Of a stretch of DNA of 64,000 bases, positions 13,129 through 25,129 are shown piece by piece. Source of the stretch: Odobenus rosmarus divergens (Eukaryota > Chordata > Mammalia > Carnivora > Odobenidae); assembly GCF_000321225.1 (NCBI RefSeq), contig NW_004450566.1, positions 2,190,512-2,254,511 of the forward strand, in the 5' to 3' direction. Numbering within the stretch: position 1 is the stretch's first letter; every line of letters begins with the position of its first letter. The notes under the pieces were generated by a model. The model made no database searches. It was given only the letters and a program-made list of their open reading frames with translations, and was not told where the DNA came from. The translations under genes and the position numbers were made by a program.

Positions 13129-13375
13129 GTTCTTTTTTTTTTTAATTTAAATTCAATTAGCCAACATATAGTACATCATTAGTTTCAGACATAGTGTTCA
13201 ATAATTCACCAGTTGCATATAACACCCAGTGCTCATCACATCATGTGCCCTCCTTAATGTCCATCACCCAGTTACCCCATCCCCCACCCACCTCCCCTCC
13301 AACAACCCTCAGTTTGTTTCCTATGGTTAAGAGTCTCTTATGTGGTTTTTCTCCCTCTCTGATGACTTCCCCCAC
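13129..13375 (-). mobile_element. Carnivore L1 3' UTR end, inverted
   Basis: A T-rich tract (complement of the poly-A tail) is followed by AATTAGCCAACATATAGTAC, GTGTTCAATAATTCACCAGTTGC, AACACCCAGTGCTCATCACATCATGTGCCCTCC and AACCCTCAGTTTGTTTCC. This is the antisense 3' UTR of the L1 lineage common in carnivoran genomes. The same text recurs at 57060-57240 in this window. It is 5'-truncated at right. Confidence 0.9.
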
Positions 13376-14195
13376 ACTTCTTGCGCCAACACACGCTACA
13401 TGCTCAGGATTTTTACACATTGACAACTTCTCAGAGGAAGACCAAGGGGAATTACAACACTGCTGAGACATACAGCACATTTGGTGGCTTCATGGCATTA
13501 GTAACTAGATGTCTGAAGCACTAAATGATAACTCACAAATTAAAAACCATTGCTTCATTGAATGAACTTTGTGAAAAGATGAGTAGTATTGATGAATGGA
13601 GATTCTGATGTATATTCTTTCAAATCAATTAATTTAATGCATGGAACTGATTACACAAATAAGCATTCGGTCAGAATAGCAAGCCACAAGCTGCAGGGTT
13701 CTACCCATTGTCTATTTCCAGGATGGTAAAAAGACCACCAGCGACCTGCCCCAGAACAAAATCCTTGGCAATACCAGAGCCTAAATTTGTCTTTACAGCA
13801 GCTGTGAGGAGCATGGATATTCACATTTAACCTTTCTGAACTCTGAATTCTGGTCAGTTTTACAAGCGGACTTGCTCCTCTATAATGCAATCATCTCTGA
13901 CCCCAGCACTTCTCAGCCTGTTCACTTCCCTCCACACTGACTTTATTTACCAATTCATGCAACTTTATTTACCCATCTTCATGCAAGGACTGAGTCACAG
14001 CTTCTCACATTTTACAGCCCAACACATAATTTGAGAAGTTAGAAATAATTGTGACAACTCTGGAGGCAAGGTTTTGGAATTTATACTTATTTTAGATAGT
14101 TTTTAATGTCTATAAAATTTGAAAGTACCTATTTCTGAGGTTGAATGAGCAAAATGTATGCCTGTTAATAATGATATCTTTTTTGTGTGTGTGAA
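13376..14195. other. Unassigned non-coding DNA
   Basis: No recognisable gene or mobile element. The 79-aa minus-strand ORF at 13651-13890 has no domain I can identify. Confidence 0.5.
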
Positions 14196-14268
14196 TGCCA
14201 ATTTCTTTTTTCTTTCTTTTTTTTAAATTTTATTATGTTATTTTAATCACCATACATTATGATATCTT
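14196..14268 (-). mobile_element. Short L1 3'-end fragment, inverted
   Basis: A T-rich run followed by AAATTTTATTATGTTATTTTAATCACCATACATTATGATATC matches the antisense start of a carnivore L1 3' UTR variant (…TTATGTTAATCACCATACATTACATC). Only about 70 bp remain, so it is a severely 5'-truncated insertion. Confidence 0.65.
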
Positions 14269-14444
14269 AATTCTATATCTGTGATACTTGATATCATTAC
14301 AATGAAAATGACTTCCAATGTGATAAATTTCAAGGGTTTATAATGAAAATTTCATCAATAGATAATCTCTTGCCACACCTTTTTTTTAAAGGGAGAAACT
14401 AAATATTTGTTAAATCTCCAGGATAGTTTTCTATAATAAATTAC

Positions 14445-14670
14445 TCCAGAGCCAGATTGCCGTGTATGAATCCTGGTTCTCTCATTTATTAGCTGAGTAA
14501 CCTTAGTTAATTATAGAATCTCTACATTTTTTTGGATTCCTCATCTATAAAGAGAAAACAGTAAGAGTATATTATGATGCAAGTTTTCTAGGGGGCTGAA
14601 TGAGTGTATGTATAGAAAACCTAAAGAATCCTTGTCTAATACCATAAACTCAACAAATGTTAGTTATTAT
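14445..14670 (+). mobile_element. MIR SINE
   Basis: The order CCAGAGCCAGATTGCCGTGTATGAATCCTGG, CTGAGTAACCTTAGTTAATTA, TTCCTCATCTATAAAGAGAAAACAGTAAGAG and CTCAACAAATGTTAGTTATTAT follows a mammalian-wide MIR from core to 3' end. Divergence is high, as expected for this old family. Confidence 0.8.
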
Positions 14671-15655
14671 CAGTGTCAGTATTTAAAAATACACAATAGT
14701 ATATTTCAGCTCTTGAAATGGCAAAGTAGTGTAAGAAGCTGATAAATGAAAGGAATTGTGTAACTGTCACCAGTAAGAATAAATTAAAGATAGGAATTAG
14801 GATCTTCAGAGTTCAGAAAATCAGTCATGTAAATTTCTAATCCATAGAAATAGCTCAAAATATACAGCATATGACTTAACAAATGGTAGGCATATTTTTG
14901 TTGAGGAAGGCAGCATTTTATAAATATCTAAACTTAATTTCTCTACATGTAAGATTTTGACTTCCATATTGTCTCCTTATTCAAGGGAAAACTGCTGAAT
15001 TTTCTGTCTAATGAATTAAAAAATACTTATTTTAAACAATAAGTAGGAGCTGTTCTCCATCATCCCTTTTCACTCTGTCTTGTGTCTTCTCTCCTTCCAA
15101 AATTGAACATCTACAGCAAAGTATAAAGTCTGCTTGAGCAACGAGTCTCTTGCAGTTTGAACTCAAGATCTTTTTATACTCTTAGAAATTATTAGGGATG
15201 CCAAAAACTTTGCTGATAGGATTATGTCTATCAATATTTACTATAATCTAAATGAAAATTGAAAAATTAAAATCACATACTTATTCATGTATTTAAAGAT
15301 AATCATAATAAACCAATTACATGTTACTATAATGGCATATTTTATGAAAAATAACTTTATATCCAAAACCAAAAATAGTGAGAAAAGTGTTATTTTAGAT
15401 TTTTACCAATCTCTGAAATGCTGGAGAATAGAAAGAAGACAATTGGATTCTCATATCTGCTTATGCATTTACTCTGTTACTACATCTCTAGTTACATAGC
15501 CTCTGGAAAATTCCACAATACACTGTGATGAGTATGAAAAAGGCAAATGATATCTTAATATTATTATTAAAATTAGTTTGAATTCTCACATTCCCTGAGA
15601 ATGTTTTAAGGACCTGAAAGATTCGCTGAACTCTACTGTAAAAACCACTGTCCTT
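14671..15655. other. Unassigned AT-rich DNA
   Basis: No gene or repeat that I can name was seen across about 1 kb. The 70-aa ORF at 15287-15499 is low-complexity and AT-driven. Confidence 0.5.
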
Positions 15656-16420
15656 GAGAATTCATTTATTATCTACCAAGTATTTATTATGCAGTGCTGT
15701 ACACTGTGGAGTATACAGAAAAAATATGATATACAAAACTCTTCAAAATACTTACATCCTTGTTAAGGAGATTTAAAATATACATATTCAAAAGGAAATA
15801 ATATTTTAAGACAGGTCCTTTTCTTCTTTCCTATCCTATGCAATGCTAACAAGTTTGTATATATTATATCCTTAAGTGAGATTATATGCCATAACATTAA
15901 GAACAGACCCATATAGTCCAAAGGAGAAAAAGATCACTGTAGCCTGAGAAGACTTTAAGAATGTGGAAGAAACTTAAGTTGAACCCAGAATAATCAGTAA
16001 GACATAAATAGGAATTAAATATTGGGAAGGGTATTTCAAACACACCATGGCTATCACAGCGTGGCATATTCAGAGTACTTTCAAGAGAATCAGATGGTTA
16101 GAGTGGAAAACATAGATAGAGGCAAAGTGAAAGATAAGATTAGGCTGGGACTTAACCGTGGAAAGACTTCAATTTTACAGTGAGGATATGGGGGTTTCCT
16201 CTTATAAGTAGCAGGAATCACAAATGCTTTTGAGCATTAGGGTAACATGAAAAATGTATGGTCTAGATAGGAAAGAAGGAATTGGAAAGTGGGAGAACAA
16301 GTTGGTAGGGGAGGAAATAATGTAAACATTGCCTGGCCATTGAAGAGCATTTTAAGGAATTTTAGATCCCAAGGAATATTCCACTATCAACTCACTCCAT
16401 TTTCCCATCATCACTGACCA
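15656..16420 (-). mobile_element. L2, inverted, about 0.75 kb
   Basis: The left end (CCAAGTATTTATTATGCAGTGCTGTACACTGTGGAGTATACAG) is the complement of an L2 3' tail. The right part has the antisense L2 body order: GGAAGGGTATTTCAAACACACC, GATAAGATTAGGCTGGGACTTAACCGTGGAAAGACTTC, then AGCATTAGGGTAACATGAAAAATG. Spacing agrees with one long, very diverged copy, although a composite of two pieces is possible. Confidence 0.6.
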
Positions 16421-16454
16421 AGACCTCTCACCACACAAAGTTGAGAAAGACTGA

Positions 16455-16550
16455 AGAGCATATATTATTATTACTATTACTATTATTATCACTAGCTAGC
16501 ATGTATTGAATACTATGGGTCAGCTGTTTTCCTAGACAAAGGGAACCAGA
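16455..16550 (-). mobile_element. MIR-like fragment with ATT-rich patch, inverted
   Basis: The text ATTATTACTATTACTATTATTATCACTAGCTAGCATGTATTGAATACTATGGGTCAG resembles the complement of a MIR 3' half. It is short and partly low-complexity, so the call is tentative. Confidence 0.5.
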
Positions 16551-16559
16551 ATCACATTT

Positions 16560-17334
16560 TTCTCTTTTAAGGTGCTTTTCTAGGCATACTAATTAGTGAA
16601 TTATTTTATATTCTATTAGCTGTAACTGAATGCGTGCTATTCCTAAGAGAATCCAGGAAAGACAATCTTCTAGTCTGTCAAACTTTCTAGTACAGGAAAT
16701 CAGGGAAAAGGTGGATGGGAATGAAGGACTTTGATGCCAAAAATCACAGAGTCTGTCATAGTACCTAAGGCAGGACAGCATTATAACTTTTGTGGACCCT
16801 TGGTACATGAATGAAGAATAAATTAGGCAAGAATAAATTAAGTAACTCCTAGGCAGTGATTGTTAATGGTTGCTAAACAATTGGATCAAAAGCTTGAGAT
16901 ATTCTATAGTATATGAATCAGGCTGACAATACCTGGTCCTACTTACCAATATTAATATCATAAAGAGAGAGTCACCTAGAAAGTATGGACCTCCTGATAT
17001 GGTGCAAAAAAGAAAACACATAATGATTCTCATAAAATATTCTGCCAAAAATTTGACCTTAATCTGCTCACCCCTCTAGATCTTCCTCTAAGTTTGCAAA
17101 ATATATGAGGACAGAGGAACATGTTAAGTGGCAGTAGGAAAGTTTCTTTATAAACAACTTGCAAGGAAAATAAAAGAGAAAGATAACCTATGGATTAAAA
17201 TATAGAAGGTGGGAGGAAAATGTTAAGGAAAAAACAAATTGAAAATTGAGGATAATTGAACACTGGATAACATTAAGGAGTTATTGTTATTTTTAAAGCC
17301 GATAATATTTTGCTTATGTTAATAATAAGTGAAA
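16560..17334. other. Unassigned non-coding DNA
   Basis: No gene or classifiable repeat. Two minus-strand ORFs of 60-71 aa have no recognisable motif. Confidence 0.5.
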
Positions 17335-17353
17335 CAGAATCCCTTGTATTTTA

Positions 17354-17551
17354 TTTTATTTTTTTAAGATTTTATTTATTTGAGAGAGAGAGAATGAGAG
17401 AGACAAAGAGAGCATGAGAGGGGGGAGGGTCAGAGGGAAAAGCAGACTCCCAGCAGAGCAGAGAGCCTAAGGTGGGACTCAATCCCAGGACTCCAGGATC
17501 ATGACCTGAGCCGAAGGTAGTCACCCAACCAACTGAGCCACCCAGGTGCCC
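17354..17551 (-). mobile_element. Can-SINE, inverted, with perfect 19-bp TSD
   Basis: The plus strand starts with the complement of the A-rich tail (TTTTTTTAAGATTTTATTTATTTGAGAGAGAG). It ends with the complement of the tRNA-Lys-like head (CAACTGAGCCACCCAGGTGCCC). The flanking direct repeat CAGAATCCCTTGTATTTTA at 17335-17353 and 17552-17570 is identical, so this is a clean, fairly recent L1-mediated insertion. Confidence 0.97.
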
Positions 17552-17794
17552 CAGAATCCCTTGTATTTTAGAGACCCATATTGAAGTATTTGCAAATTCA
17601 GTGATACAGTCTTGAATTTACTTTAAAATAATTCAAGGGCACAAAAAGACTGAGTAGAGATATAGGAGAAACAAGATCAGCTATGTGTTAATAATTATTG
17701 AAGTCATTTGATAGGTATATAATGATACTTTGTACTTTTCCTTCTACTCTAAATGTTTGATAGTTCTTAAAACATCATTTGATAAATATAAAAC

Positions 17795-17845
17795 TCGATC
17801 CAGCATAGTGTAAGCACTTAATAAATGTTTAATAAAATGTGCCCC
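17795..17845 (+). mobile_element. L2/MIR 3'-tail fragment
   Basis: CCAGCATAGTGTAAGCACTTAATAAATGTTTAATAAAATG resembles the shared L2/MIR 3' end. It is too short to assign to one family. Confidence 0.5.
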
Positions 17846-18009
17846 AAAAAGCATTGTATGAGTAGCATTTACATGGATCTGTTCACTCTGTGCATGTCTA
17901 TGTATAATTTATATTTTTTTAAAGTTTACATCTCTCTTCTAGTAATGGAAAAATAGCTTGCCTCAGACTGATGCTCCCACGATAATTAATACAAAGTCTG
18001 AGCAAAATA

Positions 18010-18095
18010 AATATAATTATATATATAAAGCATATATATATATATACACACATATTCACCCACACGCACACACACACACACACACACAGACACAA
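18010..18095. repeat. (TA)n(CA)n microsatellite
   Basis: TATATATATA runs pass into ACACACAC runs with a few interruptions (CATATTCACCCACACGC). Confidence 0.95.
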
Positions 18096-18373
18096 TACTG
18101 GAGGGGAAATAATCCTTAATAGAAGGGAAGCCAATTAAATGAGCACCACATTAACCACTGCTCTCCTGAGGGCCCTTCCCAGTTTGCCATGGAGTCCAGC
18201 GTAATAAAGCTCTGACAGAAAGCTGCAGCCCTGGTAGGCTGAGGAGAGATAGATTAGGCTGTCAGGAAAATTCTGGAAAGGAGGTAGCCGTAGAGGGGAA
18301 GTACAAAATTTGCCTAAAAGTTATTTCAAATTATGGGCTGACTATGGAGCTGCTTATATATAAATCAGGACCC

Positions 18374-18390
18374 AAAAAAAAAAAAAAAAA
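18374..18390 (+). repeat. Poly-A run inside the L1 5' region
   Basis: Seventeen consecutive A flanked by CCC on both sides, within the L1 5' segment; probably slippage expansion. Confidence 0.9.
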
Positions 18391-18955
18391 CCCAAAAGAC
18401 AGCAATAGGTAGACACTATTTCATTAGCCACATAATTCTAGGGATGCTTAGTTTGGTTTTTAAGTTTTATCAAGTGTGGTAAAGACCTCAGGATTTCCCT
18501 CCTCAGAAGGGCCATACCTTAGGAGTAAGAGCAGGACTAAGGACTATGCCCTAGAACTAAAGACAAAAATAATGGAAACCTCCCACACTAACATGACCTA
18601 AAAACAGTTATCGATAGGTCAAGATGGCTCAAAAATTTAACTGCCCAGTAGAACAAAATTCAACACCTTCAGAGAAAGATAACAAAATTCAGAGTTCTAC
18701 AACATAACGAACATAATATCCAATAGATAGTCAAATAATCCTAGACATACAAAGAAGCAAGAAAATCTGACCCATCATCAAGAGAAAAAGAGCATCAATA
18801 GAAGTCATGCCATAAATGGCCCAGCTGTTTGAATTAGCAGGCAAGAACTTTAAAACATCTGTTACAAACATGTTAAAAACTTTGTAGGAAAAGGTGACAG
18901 AATGGGAAATCTTGGCAGAAAACCGGAAAGTATAAAAAATTGAAAATTTATTTTG

Positions 18956-21925
18956 AAAAGGGATTATTTAACTTAGCAGTCAATCAACTAGTAAATAAAG
19001 ACCCAGCACAATGCCTGTGAGTGGCTGTGTTTGGCAGCACATGCATTAAGTAGGGCTGCGGAGAGACCACAGTAGCTTCTATTTCCTCTTCTCTTTTTGC
19101 CTGGCAGGCCTGGTCTTTAATAAGACTCTACTCTGGGACAGAGCCAGGTTGGTAATAGCCTATAGGTTCCACACCAGGCAGGTGGCTTTCATGTTTTCGT
19201 AAATGATTGAAATTAAATATTAACCATAGCAATTTCAAGTTATAACAATAGATCCTCACATCCTTATACTATTTTATATTTAGCAAAGACTATCATATGC
19301 CTCTCCCCAGTGTTTCTCAAGGGTCACGGATAGTATGAGTAGCATGGTCTCTTTATAAAATACTTGTGTCCCTCAGAAAAGGTTTTAAAAAGATGGTCAT
19401 GTCATAACCTAAAAGGATCGCTAGACAATTAATTGGTAAAAAGCCCAAGCTTCATTAGAAAGAATGGCATTAGCTTTGAGCTTGGGGACCCTGAGCATAT
19501 GGGGGTACCAGGTGATTTATTTACTTTGCAATTATCCAAGAGTGCATGGCTAAAAGGTAATTGAAAATCCCTCAGGCACTAGATGTTGATTTACTTCACA
19601 GTTTCAACTGTAGAACCTGGCCTATACCCAGCTCTTATCTCAGAAATCATTGAAAGAATAAATCATTATAAACTGACCTACAAATCCCCACATAGCTGAG
19701 TCTGAATTCTACCATCTTCTAGAATTTCTAAGACTGTCTTTAAGACCAGTAACAATCACTAAATGCTGTTTATCAAGCCAATCTATAAAGTCCAATGTTT
19801 CATTTGCAAAAGAACAATACACAGTTCACAAGATAATACCCCTGATGATGCCTTGCCTCGCCATTATGAGACTGGAGGGCATTCTGAGTTAGATTTCTGA
19901 TAATAGTGACAGCAAGTAAGAAGGTCTGAAAGGCATGAAGTCACATAGGAGGAAGTGGCAGTGTAGATTGAGTCCACAGGCAACCAACGTTAAATGCCCT
20001 CTTCCAAATGGCACTTAAATTCCTCCCTGAGAGATCCGGTTAGGTCTCTTTATGACAGGCCAGTCCATTGAAAAGCTGAGTTTATTTGGTTCTATATTAA
20101 AATTCTCAGAACAACTGCTGTTGGTGCAAAAATGTATATTATAATTTCCCATAAGCCATATGAAAAAAATAAGACTTTTTTTCCATGATCTCCTTATCAT
20201 GGGATAGAGTCGTATTTTTGGGATGCTTATAAAAATGTAATATATGAACATCCTTAAATATCTGTGTATAATTTTTTTAAAAGATATTTTCTCTAATTGT
20301 CACTTGAAAAGAATTAATAAAAGTGATTAACCATTTCCTCATAGGCCTTTTTTCAACTTAAAAATCCAATTTCAATATTCAGAGTCACAGAGCAACTCAT
20401 GACCTTAAGGTAAATGTTGATGAAATCTGAGGAAAACTTACTAAAATTTTATATACCCTCATAGCAAATTTACTGTCTTAAAATGAAGTGCATGAAGCCA
20501 TCAAGATTTTGTCATCTTTTTTTTAAAATTCATTTACTAAAAACTTCATAATGCAAAGTTCTGCTTAATGCCAGTTCTGATATACAGAAATATACACAAT
20601 TTATTATTATGTGTACACAATACCAAATAAATTACTAATTTAATTTCTAAAGAATAATCAGAGGATAATAATCATTGAATTACTTGTCCTATATGTAGGG
20701 TAAGATTCCATTCCTCTTCCCTAATTACTATGAACCTTACTGGAAAGCTCTAAATTGAGTTATTTTCTAAAACAAAGGAAAAGCCAGAAAACCATTTCCC
20801 CTGAGCTTCTAGGGAGGTCATTTCCCCTTCAGGATGGACCTGTGGCAGTCATAAATTCAATGTGCACTTAGGTCTTGGAGTTGCAAGCAATCTCTCAAGT
20901 TACTCAAGAAAGAATAAATATTCTTTCTTAGTCAAAACTACTGTCATTAGAAACCCATTATGTCTACTGCCTCAGTGACCATTTTCGGCCAACCCTGTCT
21001 GTCCTGCAAATTTGCAGGCAAGTGACAATATTTTTAAATCCACCAACAGAAAATGTATCAGGTAATTTCAGAATAGCAACAATTAACTGAATCAGTTTCC
21101 AAAATGAATCACAAAAAAACACTGTGTTCTGAGACAGAGGACTGATTTATAATATATAAGAAGAGTAAAATAGTTTCTATTGTTTTCTTTGTTCCAAGTT
21201 TCAATGCAGAAGTCTAGCATTGCGGAGTTTTCCCCTCACACTCCAGTATTAAAAAATACATGCCATGACAGTTGATCTTTTCATAGTGACAAAGCCTCAA
21301 ATGAATTACAACTGAGAAAAATAATGTGCAATAAAAACCACATTAGAGAGTGACAAAAAGAGCATTGCCTGAGAAATATTCTTTTTTGTGGCATTTGTAA
21401 CTGGCTGGATATAGTTTATTTGTTCTTTTTGTAATGGGACCAGATGCCACTCAGAATATCTTTTATGCCACTTGCAGTACCCAGACTGAAATGAAATGAG
21501 GATTGTCTGTCCCAGGCTAGACAAAGAATGACACTGTAAGAGGTAGGACAGGATCTACATAGTGATGACCACAGAATTATTGGTTATGTCTCTTTGGGTC
21601 TATGTTGCTTTCAAAGAGAAAGATATAAACTTAGGTGGAGGCAGGTGGTATAGAGAGATGTAAGATCGAGAAATGGCTGATCTCATCTGTATTAAGTCAT
21701 GCTTAGAGGGTTAAGTCCAGGAAGTAAGAGGCCACAGGTCAGTCACACAACAGAAAGTAAGAAAGTGCCCGGACTGAGAGGTTCCTTGGCCCTAGAAATT
21801 TGAGAAATATTTAGAAGCTTGCAACATTTCCTCACATCTTCCAAAAAATTGGAATTCAAAAGAAAGGGCAATAATTGGTAACAAAATAACAATAACCATA
21901 CCTCACATGTGGGTCGTTCTATATG
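18956..21925. other. Unassigned non-coding DNA
   Basis: About 3 kb in which I recognise no gene or mobile element. A U6-like word at 19030-19050 was considered and rejected. Minus-strand ORFs at 20015-20251 and 21306-21524 have no domain. Confidence 0.5.
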
Positions 21926-22112
21926 GCCAACAGACACATGAAAAAGCGCATTTAATTTCATTTTAATCCTTACTATGATTATATAGGGTATTAGTTCTCC
22001 ACTGTGAAGATGAGGAAATGAGCTCAGAGAGACTGAATGGCTTGTGGTACGCAGCTGGTAAACAAAAGGTTCAAAAGAAGAACTTCTGTTTCTAAGTTCA
22101 TACTCAGTGCAC
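21926..22112 (-). mobile_element. MIR, inverted
   Basis: TTTCATTTTAATCCTTACTATGATTATATAGGGTATTAGTTCTCCACTGTGAAGATGAGGAAATGAGCTCAGAGAGACTGAATGGCTTG (20-residue pieces of this are diagnostic) is the complement of the MIR core and 3' half. CAGCTGGTAAACAAAAGGTTC follows. The 125-aa minus-strand ORF at 21743-22120 overlaps it and is not considered real. Confidence 0.8.
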
Positions 22113-22194
22113 CATAGCAAAGCTGCCCTCTACAAGCAGGAGAAAACAAACAAAGACTCAAAACATTATTTCTTCTTTTCATTCAAATTCTGTA

Positions 22195-22295
22195 CAACTC
22201 GATTACTATGTATTGAGCACCTACTATATTTTAAACACTACGTTATGCACTATAAGAATCTTAATGAAACACAGCTTCTTCTCCCTTTCAAAGAC
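22195..22295 (-). mobile_element. L2 3'-end fragment, inverted
   Basis: TATTGAGCACCTACTATATTTTAAACACTACG is a diverged complement of the L2 tail. The boundaries are soft. Confidence 0.6.
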
Positions 22296-22524
22296 TTTTA
22301 AAACAGTTCTGAGAAGAAGATATTGATAAAGAGATAGATATAATTTTGGATGTAGATAAAAATACCAAAATTTATGTGTGAAATATATATGTACACATTA
22401 AACATAGAGATTTATTTTTATAAACTTTATAAACTTCTGGAAAATTGCCAATTCTGGGTTGGTTGTAAGGAAACTTAAACACATTTCCCAAATTTACATG
22501 GCAATAATAATAACAAAATAGCTA

Positions 22525-22697
22525 ATGCTTCTTAACTGCTAATCATTAACTCATTTCATTCTCACAGTAATTCATAAGGCAGACAGCATTAGACCCTATT
22601 TGATACATGATGAGGTAAAATAATTTGGCCAAGGTCATACACCTAATAAATTGCAGAATCAAGATTCAAACCCAGACAGAAAGATAGTCCAATAGAT
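22525..22697 (-). mobile_element. MIR, inverted
   Basis: ACTCATTTCATTCTCACAG, then TGATGAGGTAAAATAATTTGGCCAAGGTCATACACC and GCAGAATCAAGATTCAAACCCAG, is the complement of the MIR core in order. Confidence 0.85.
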
Positions 22698-24105
22698 GAA
22701 CTCACCTTATAAAATATAAAAGTTAAATATTAAGTCCCAAAATATACCCAAGAAACTCCAAAATTCTATTAGTTTCCCTCTCTTACTAAATCAGCGATGA
22801 AGGTAGATAGCTATAACCCTTATATTAAAAAAAAAAAAAAAAGATTGAATGTCTGCCAGGCCCCAAACTGCATCTGAAAAAATCAGTCACACTTATTTCC
22901 TTTTCTTTAAGTGATCATGCTTTGTAACTTCGGAGTCAATATCCTGACATATGATTTCAACTAAATGGACCACATTTGGTGTCTTTGTCAATGGTAGCTG
23001 TCTGTGGGTGAGCCAATGGCAAGAAAATCCTGAGTAGTAAGCTTGCCCAGTACTGGATAAATTAGAAACATTACAAGAAATTGGTCAGTAGAACATTAGA
23101 GCATGGACAGACTTATCCAAGAAGTGAAAGCTACTCTTTTGCTGGAGACAGTCTTTTGAAGACCTCCCTTTGCTTTTTTACTTCCCCATACGTTCTTAAA
23201 ATACATCCTATAACTTTGGAGAGCAAAAATGTGTTTCCGTCTAAAAAATTAGACTGAATCAGTCTAATTAGCACAACCTGAAGAAAATTATTCCAATAAA
23301 ATATACCAAATTTTTCTTGAGAAAACACCATTTCTTTTAGGCTAAAGCTCATTTTTTTAGTAAATTTAAAAAACTGCACAAAATGTATTATCCATACACA
23401 GTGTTATATTCTTCACTAGAGCACTCACCATTCTTTCATTTTTTTAAAAGAAATTAAGATATCCTCCAAAATAATAGAAAATAAATTCTCCTTCTTTAAG
23501 AGAATGCTAATCCAATTTCCCACCCCTGTTTATAAATTCTGGAGAAAGTGAACTAGAGAACAAAATCGAGTCACTGGTGGGTCCTAATTCTTGCTGCCAT
23601 TTCTTCTGTCACTGCAACATGATTTTGCTTTTTTAATACTGGTCCCACCCACCCAACATGCATGACCTTGCTTAGTGCTGCAAGGATGTCCTCGACGATG
23701 AAGATATCTAGAGAGGCCATGATAATGTCCCTGGGAACCCCAGGATTACACCTCTTTGGTTTACATACACAATCCAACAATTGTTCAAGAAAGACATCAG
23801 TTAAGCCAGGAGGTTGAGTCAACAGAAAGTTTCTAGTTTATTTATCTTTACCTAGCTGAAATTAAAAGAGACCACTCAAATGATTTTTTACAAAACAAAG
23901 AACAATTCCAGGGAAATTTGCAGTTTCCCTCTAAAGAGAAAAGGGTCTGGTTCTTCTTGCCTAACCATGTACTACCTAACCAAAATTCTGCAATCCAAGA
24001 ATGTCCATGTAACAAGGGATTATTGTCACTCTTACGGTACTTAAGAAATACTAAACTTGACTCACTGAACTGACAATTACAGATATCTCAGTAGCAAAAA
24101 GAAAT
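22698..24105. other. Unassigned non-coding DNA
   Basis: No named repeat was seen apart from an A run at about 22829-22842. A minus-strand ORF at 23571-23822 (83 aa) is compositionally more protein-like than its neighbours and contains two CpGs near 23694-23700. I recognise no domain, splice context or homologue, so it is not called as a gene. Confidence 0.45.
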
Positions 24106-24109
24106 GTAA

Positions 24110-24440
24110 AATGCCATGGAATTTACTTCTAATTCTGGCCAACGTGTGATAACAGGGACTGAATTTACTCTACTACCTGGAACAACCAGAAAACTCGACA
24201 AATTATATAAAACAATGTTTTTCAAGACTCTGGACATCAGGCAATGGAAGACATTGATCTCTGAGAGATGAGAAACAAATAAGGCATTCCCTATAATTGG
24301 CCCAGATTCAGGCTTTGGGAGAGTTTCCAGGCCTTGGACCCAAGACAGGTAACTAAGCTAGAGTCTGAGGCCTCACCTGAACTGAGAAGGTAGCCTGAGT
24401 AACCAAGAGGACAGAGAAGCATAGAGGGAGCTCTAGAGAT
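24110..24440 (+). mobile_element. L1 (L1M-type) 5' UTR segment, sense
   Basis: GGGACTGAATTTACTCTACTACC, AAACTCGACAAATTATATAAAAC, GACTCTGGACATCAGGCAATGG, GAGAAACAAATAAGGCATTCCC and ACTGAGAAGGTAGCCTGAG follow an old L1 5' UTR in the sense direction. The segment ends abruptly where text switches to the antisense strand near 24440. Confidence 0.65.
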
Positions 24441-25125
24441 CTGTGTTTTCCTCTGTTTCATTTTGGATAGTTTCTTTTACTGTATCTTCAAACTCACTAA
24501 TTTTTTTTCTTCTGCAATGTCCGATCTGCTATTCCTATATTTTCTATAACAGGCATTGTAGTTCCCATTTCTAGAAGCTTCACTTCAGTCTTTTTTATAT
24601 ATTCCATGCCTCTAGTTAAATTTTTGAAATAGTGAACACAATTATAAAACACATTTTAATATTTATAACTGCTAATTCTAACACCTGTGTCAGTTCTAGG
24701 ATGATTTTAATTGATTGGTTTTTCCTCCTTATAATGGGTCATATTTTTCTGCTTCTTTGTATCCCTGGAAATATTTCATTAGATAACAGACATTGAATTT
24801 TACCTTGTTGAACTAGATATTTTGTATTTCTACAAATATTCTTGCATTTTGTCTTAGGGCACAGTTAAGTAACTTGGAAACAGTTTGATCTTTATGCATT
24901 TCATTTTTAAGATTTGGTATGTGAAATCAGTATTATTTACCATTACTGAGGCAAGACCCTTTTGACTACTATAGTCATTGTCCCATGAATAGTTTCTCAT
25001 TTTGACTTATAGGTAGAAGTATTATTTTAAGCCTGCAAGGGCATCAGGTACTATTCCCTCTTGTGCTTTCTGTTAGTCCTTTCTGCAGTCTTGGATTGTT
25101 TCTTCATGTGCATAGGCTGATCTAT
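24440..25125 (-). mobile_element. L1 (L1M-type) 5' UTR to ORF1 start, antisense
   Basis: Read on the minus strand from 25125 back to 24440, this gives L1 5' UTR text (GTTTCCAAGTTACTTAACTG, then a GACATTAAAACAG-like start of ORF1). It continues into ORF1-like text (GAACTACAATGCCTGTTATAG, GCAGAAGAAAAAAAATTAGTGAG, GAAACTATCCAAAATGAAAC). Orientation is opposite to both neighbouring L1 pieces. Confidence 0.7.
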
Positions 25126-25129
25126 AAAT

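Larger units (their letters stand above)
17940..18955 (+). mobile_element. L1 (L1M-type) 5' UTR and start of ORF1; 3' part missing
   Basis: The order of motifs follows an L1M 5' region on the plus strand: GGAAATTCTGGAAAGGAG-like text, TTATGGGCTGACTATGGAGCTGC, TTTCCCTCCTCAGAAGGGCC, AGATAACAAAATTCAGAGTTC, CTAGACATACAAAGAAGCAAGAAAATCTGACCCATCATC, and GAATTAGCAGGCAAGAACTTTAAAACATC. It stops soon after the start of ORF1. Ordinary L1 copies lose their 5' end; this one keeps the 5' region and lacks the rest, so later deletion or recombination is implied. A TA/CA microsatellite interrupts it at 18010-18095. Confidence 0.75.

Noticed and set aside
19025..19075. Possible U6 snRNA pseudogene (TTTGGCAGCACATGCATTAAG)
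   Set aside because: Only the word GGCAGCACAT and a few bases around it agree; the following U6 core is absent.
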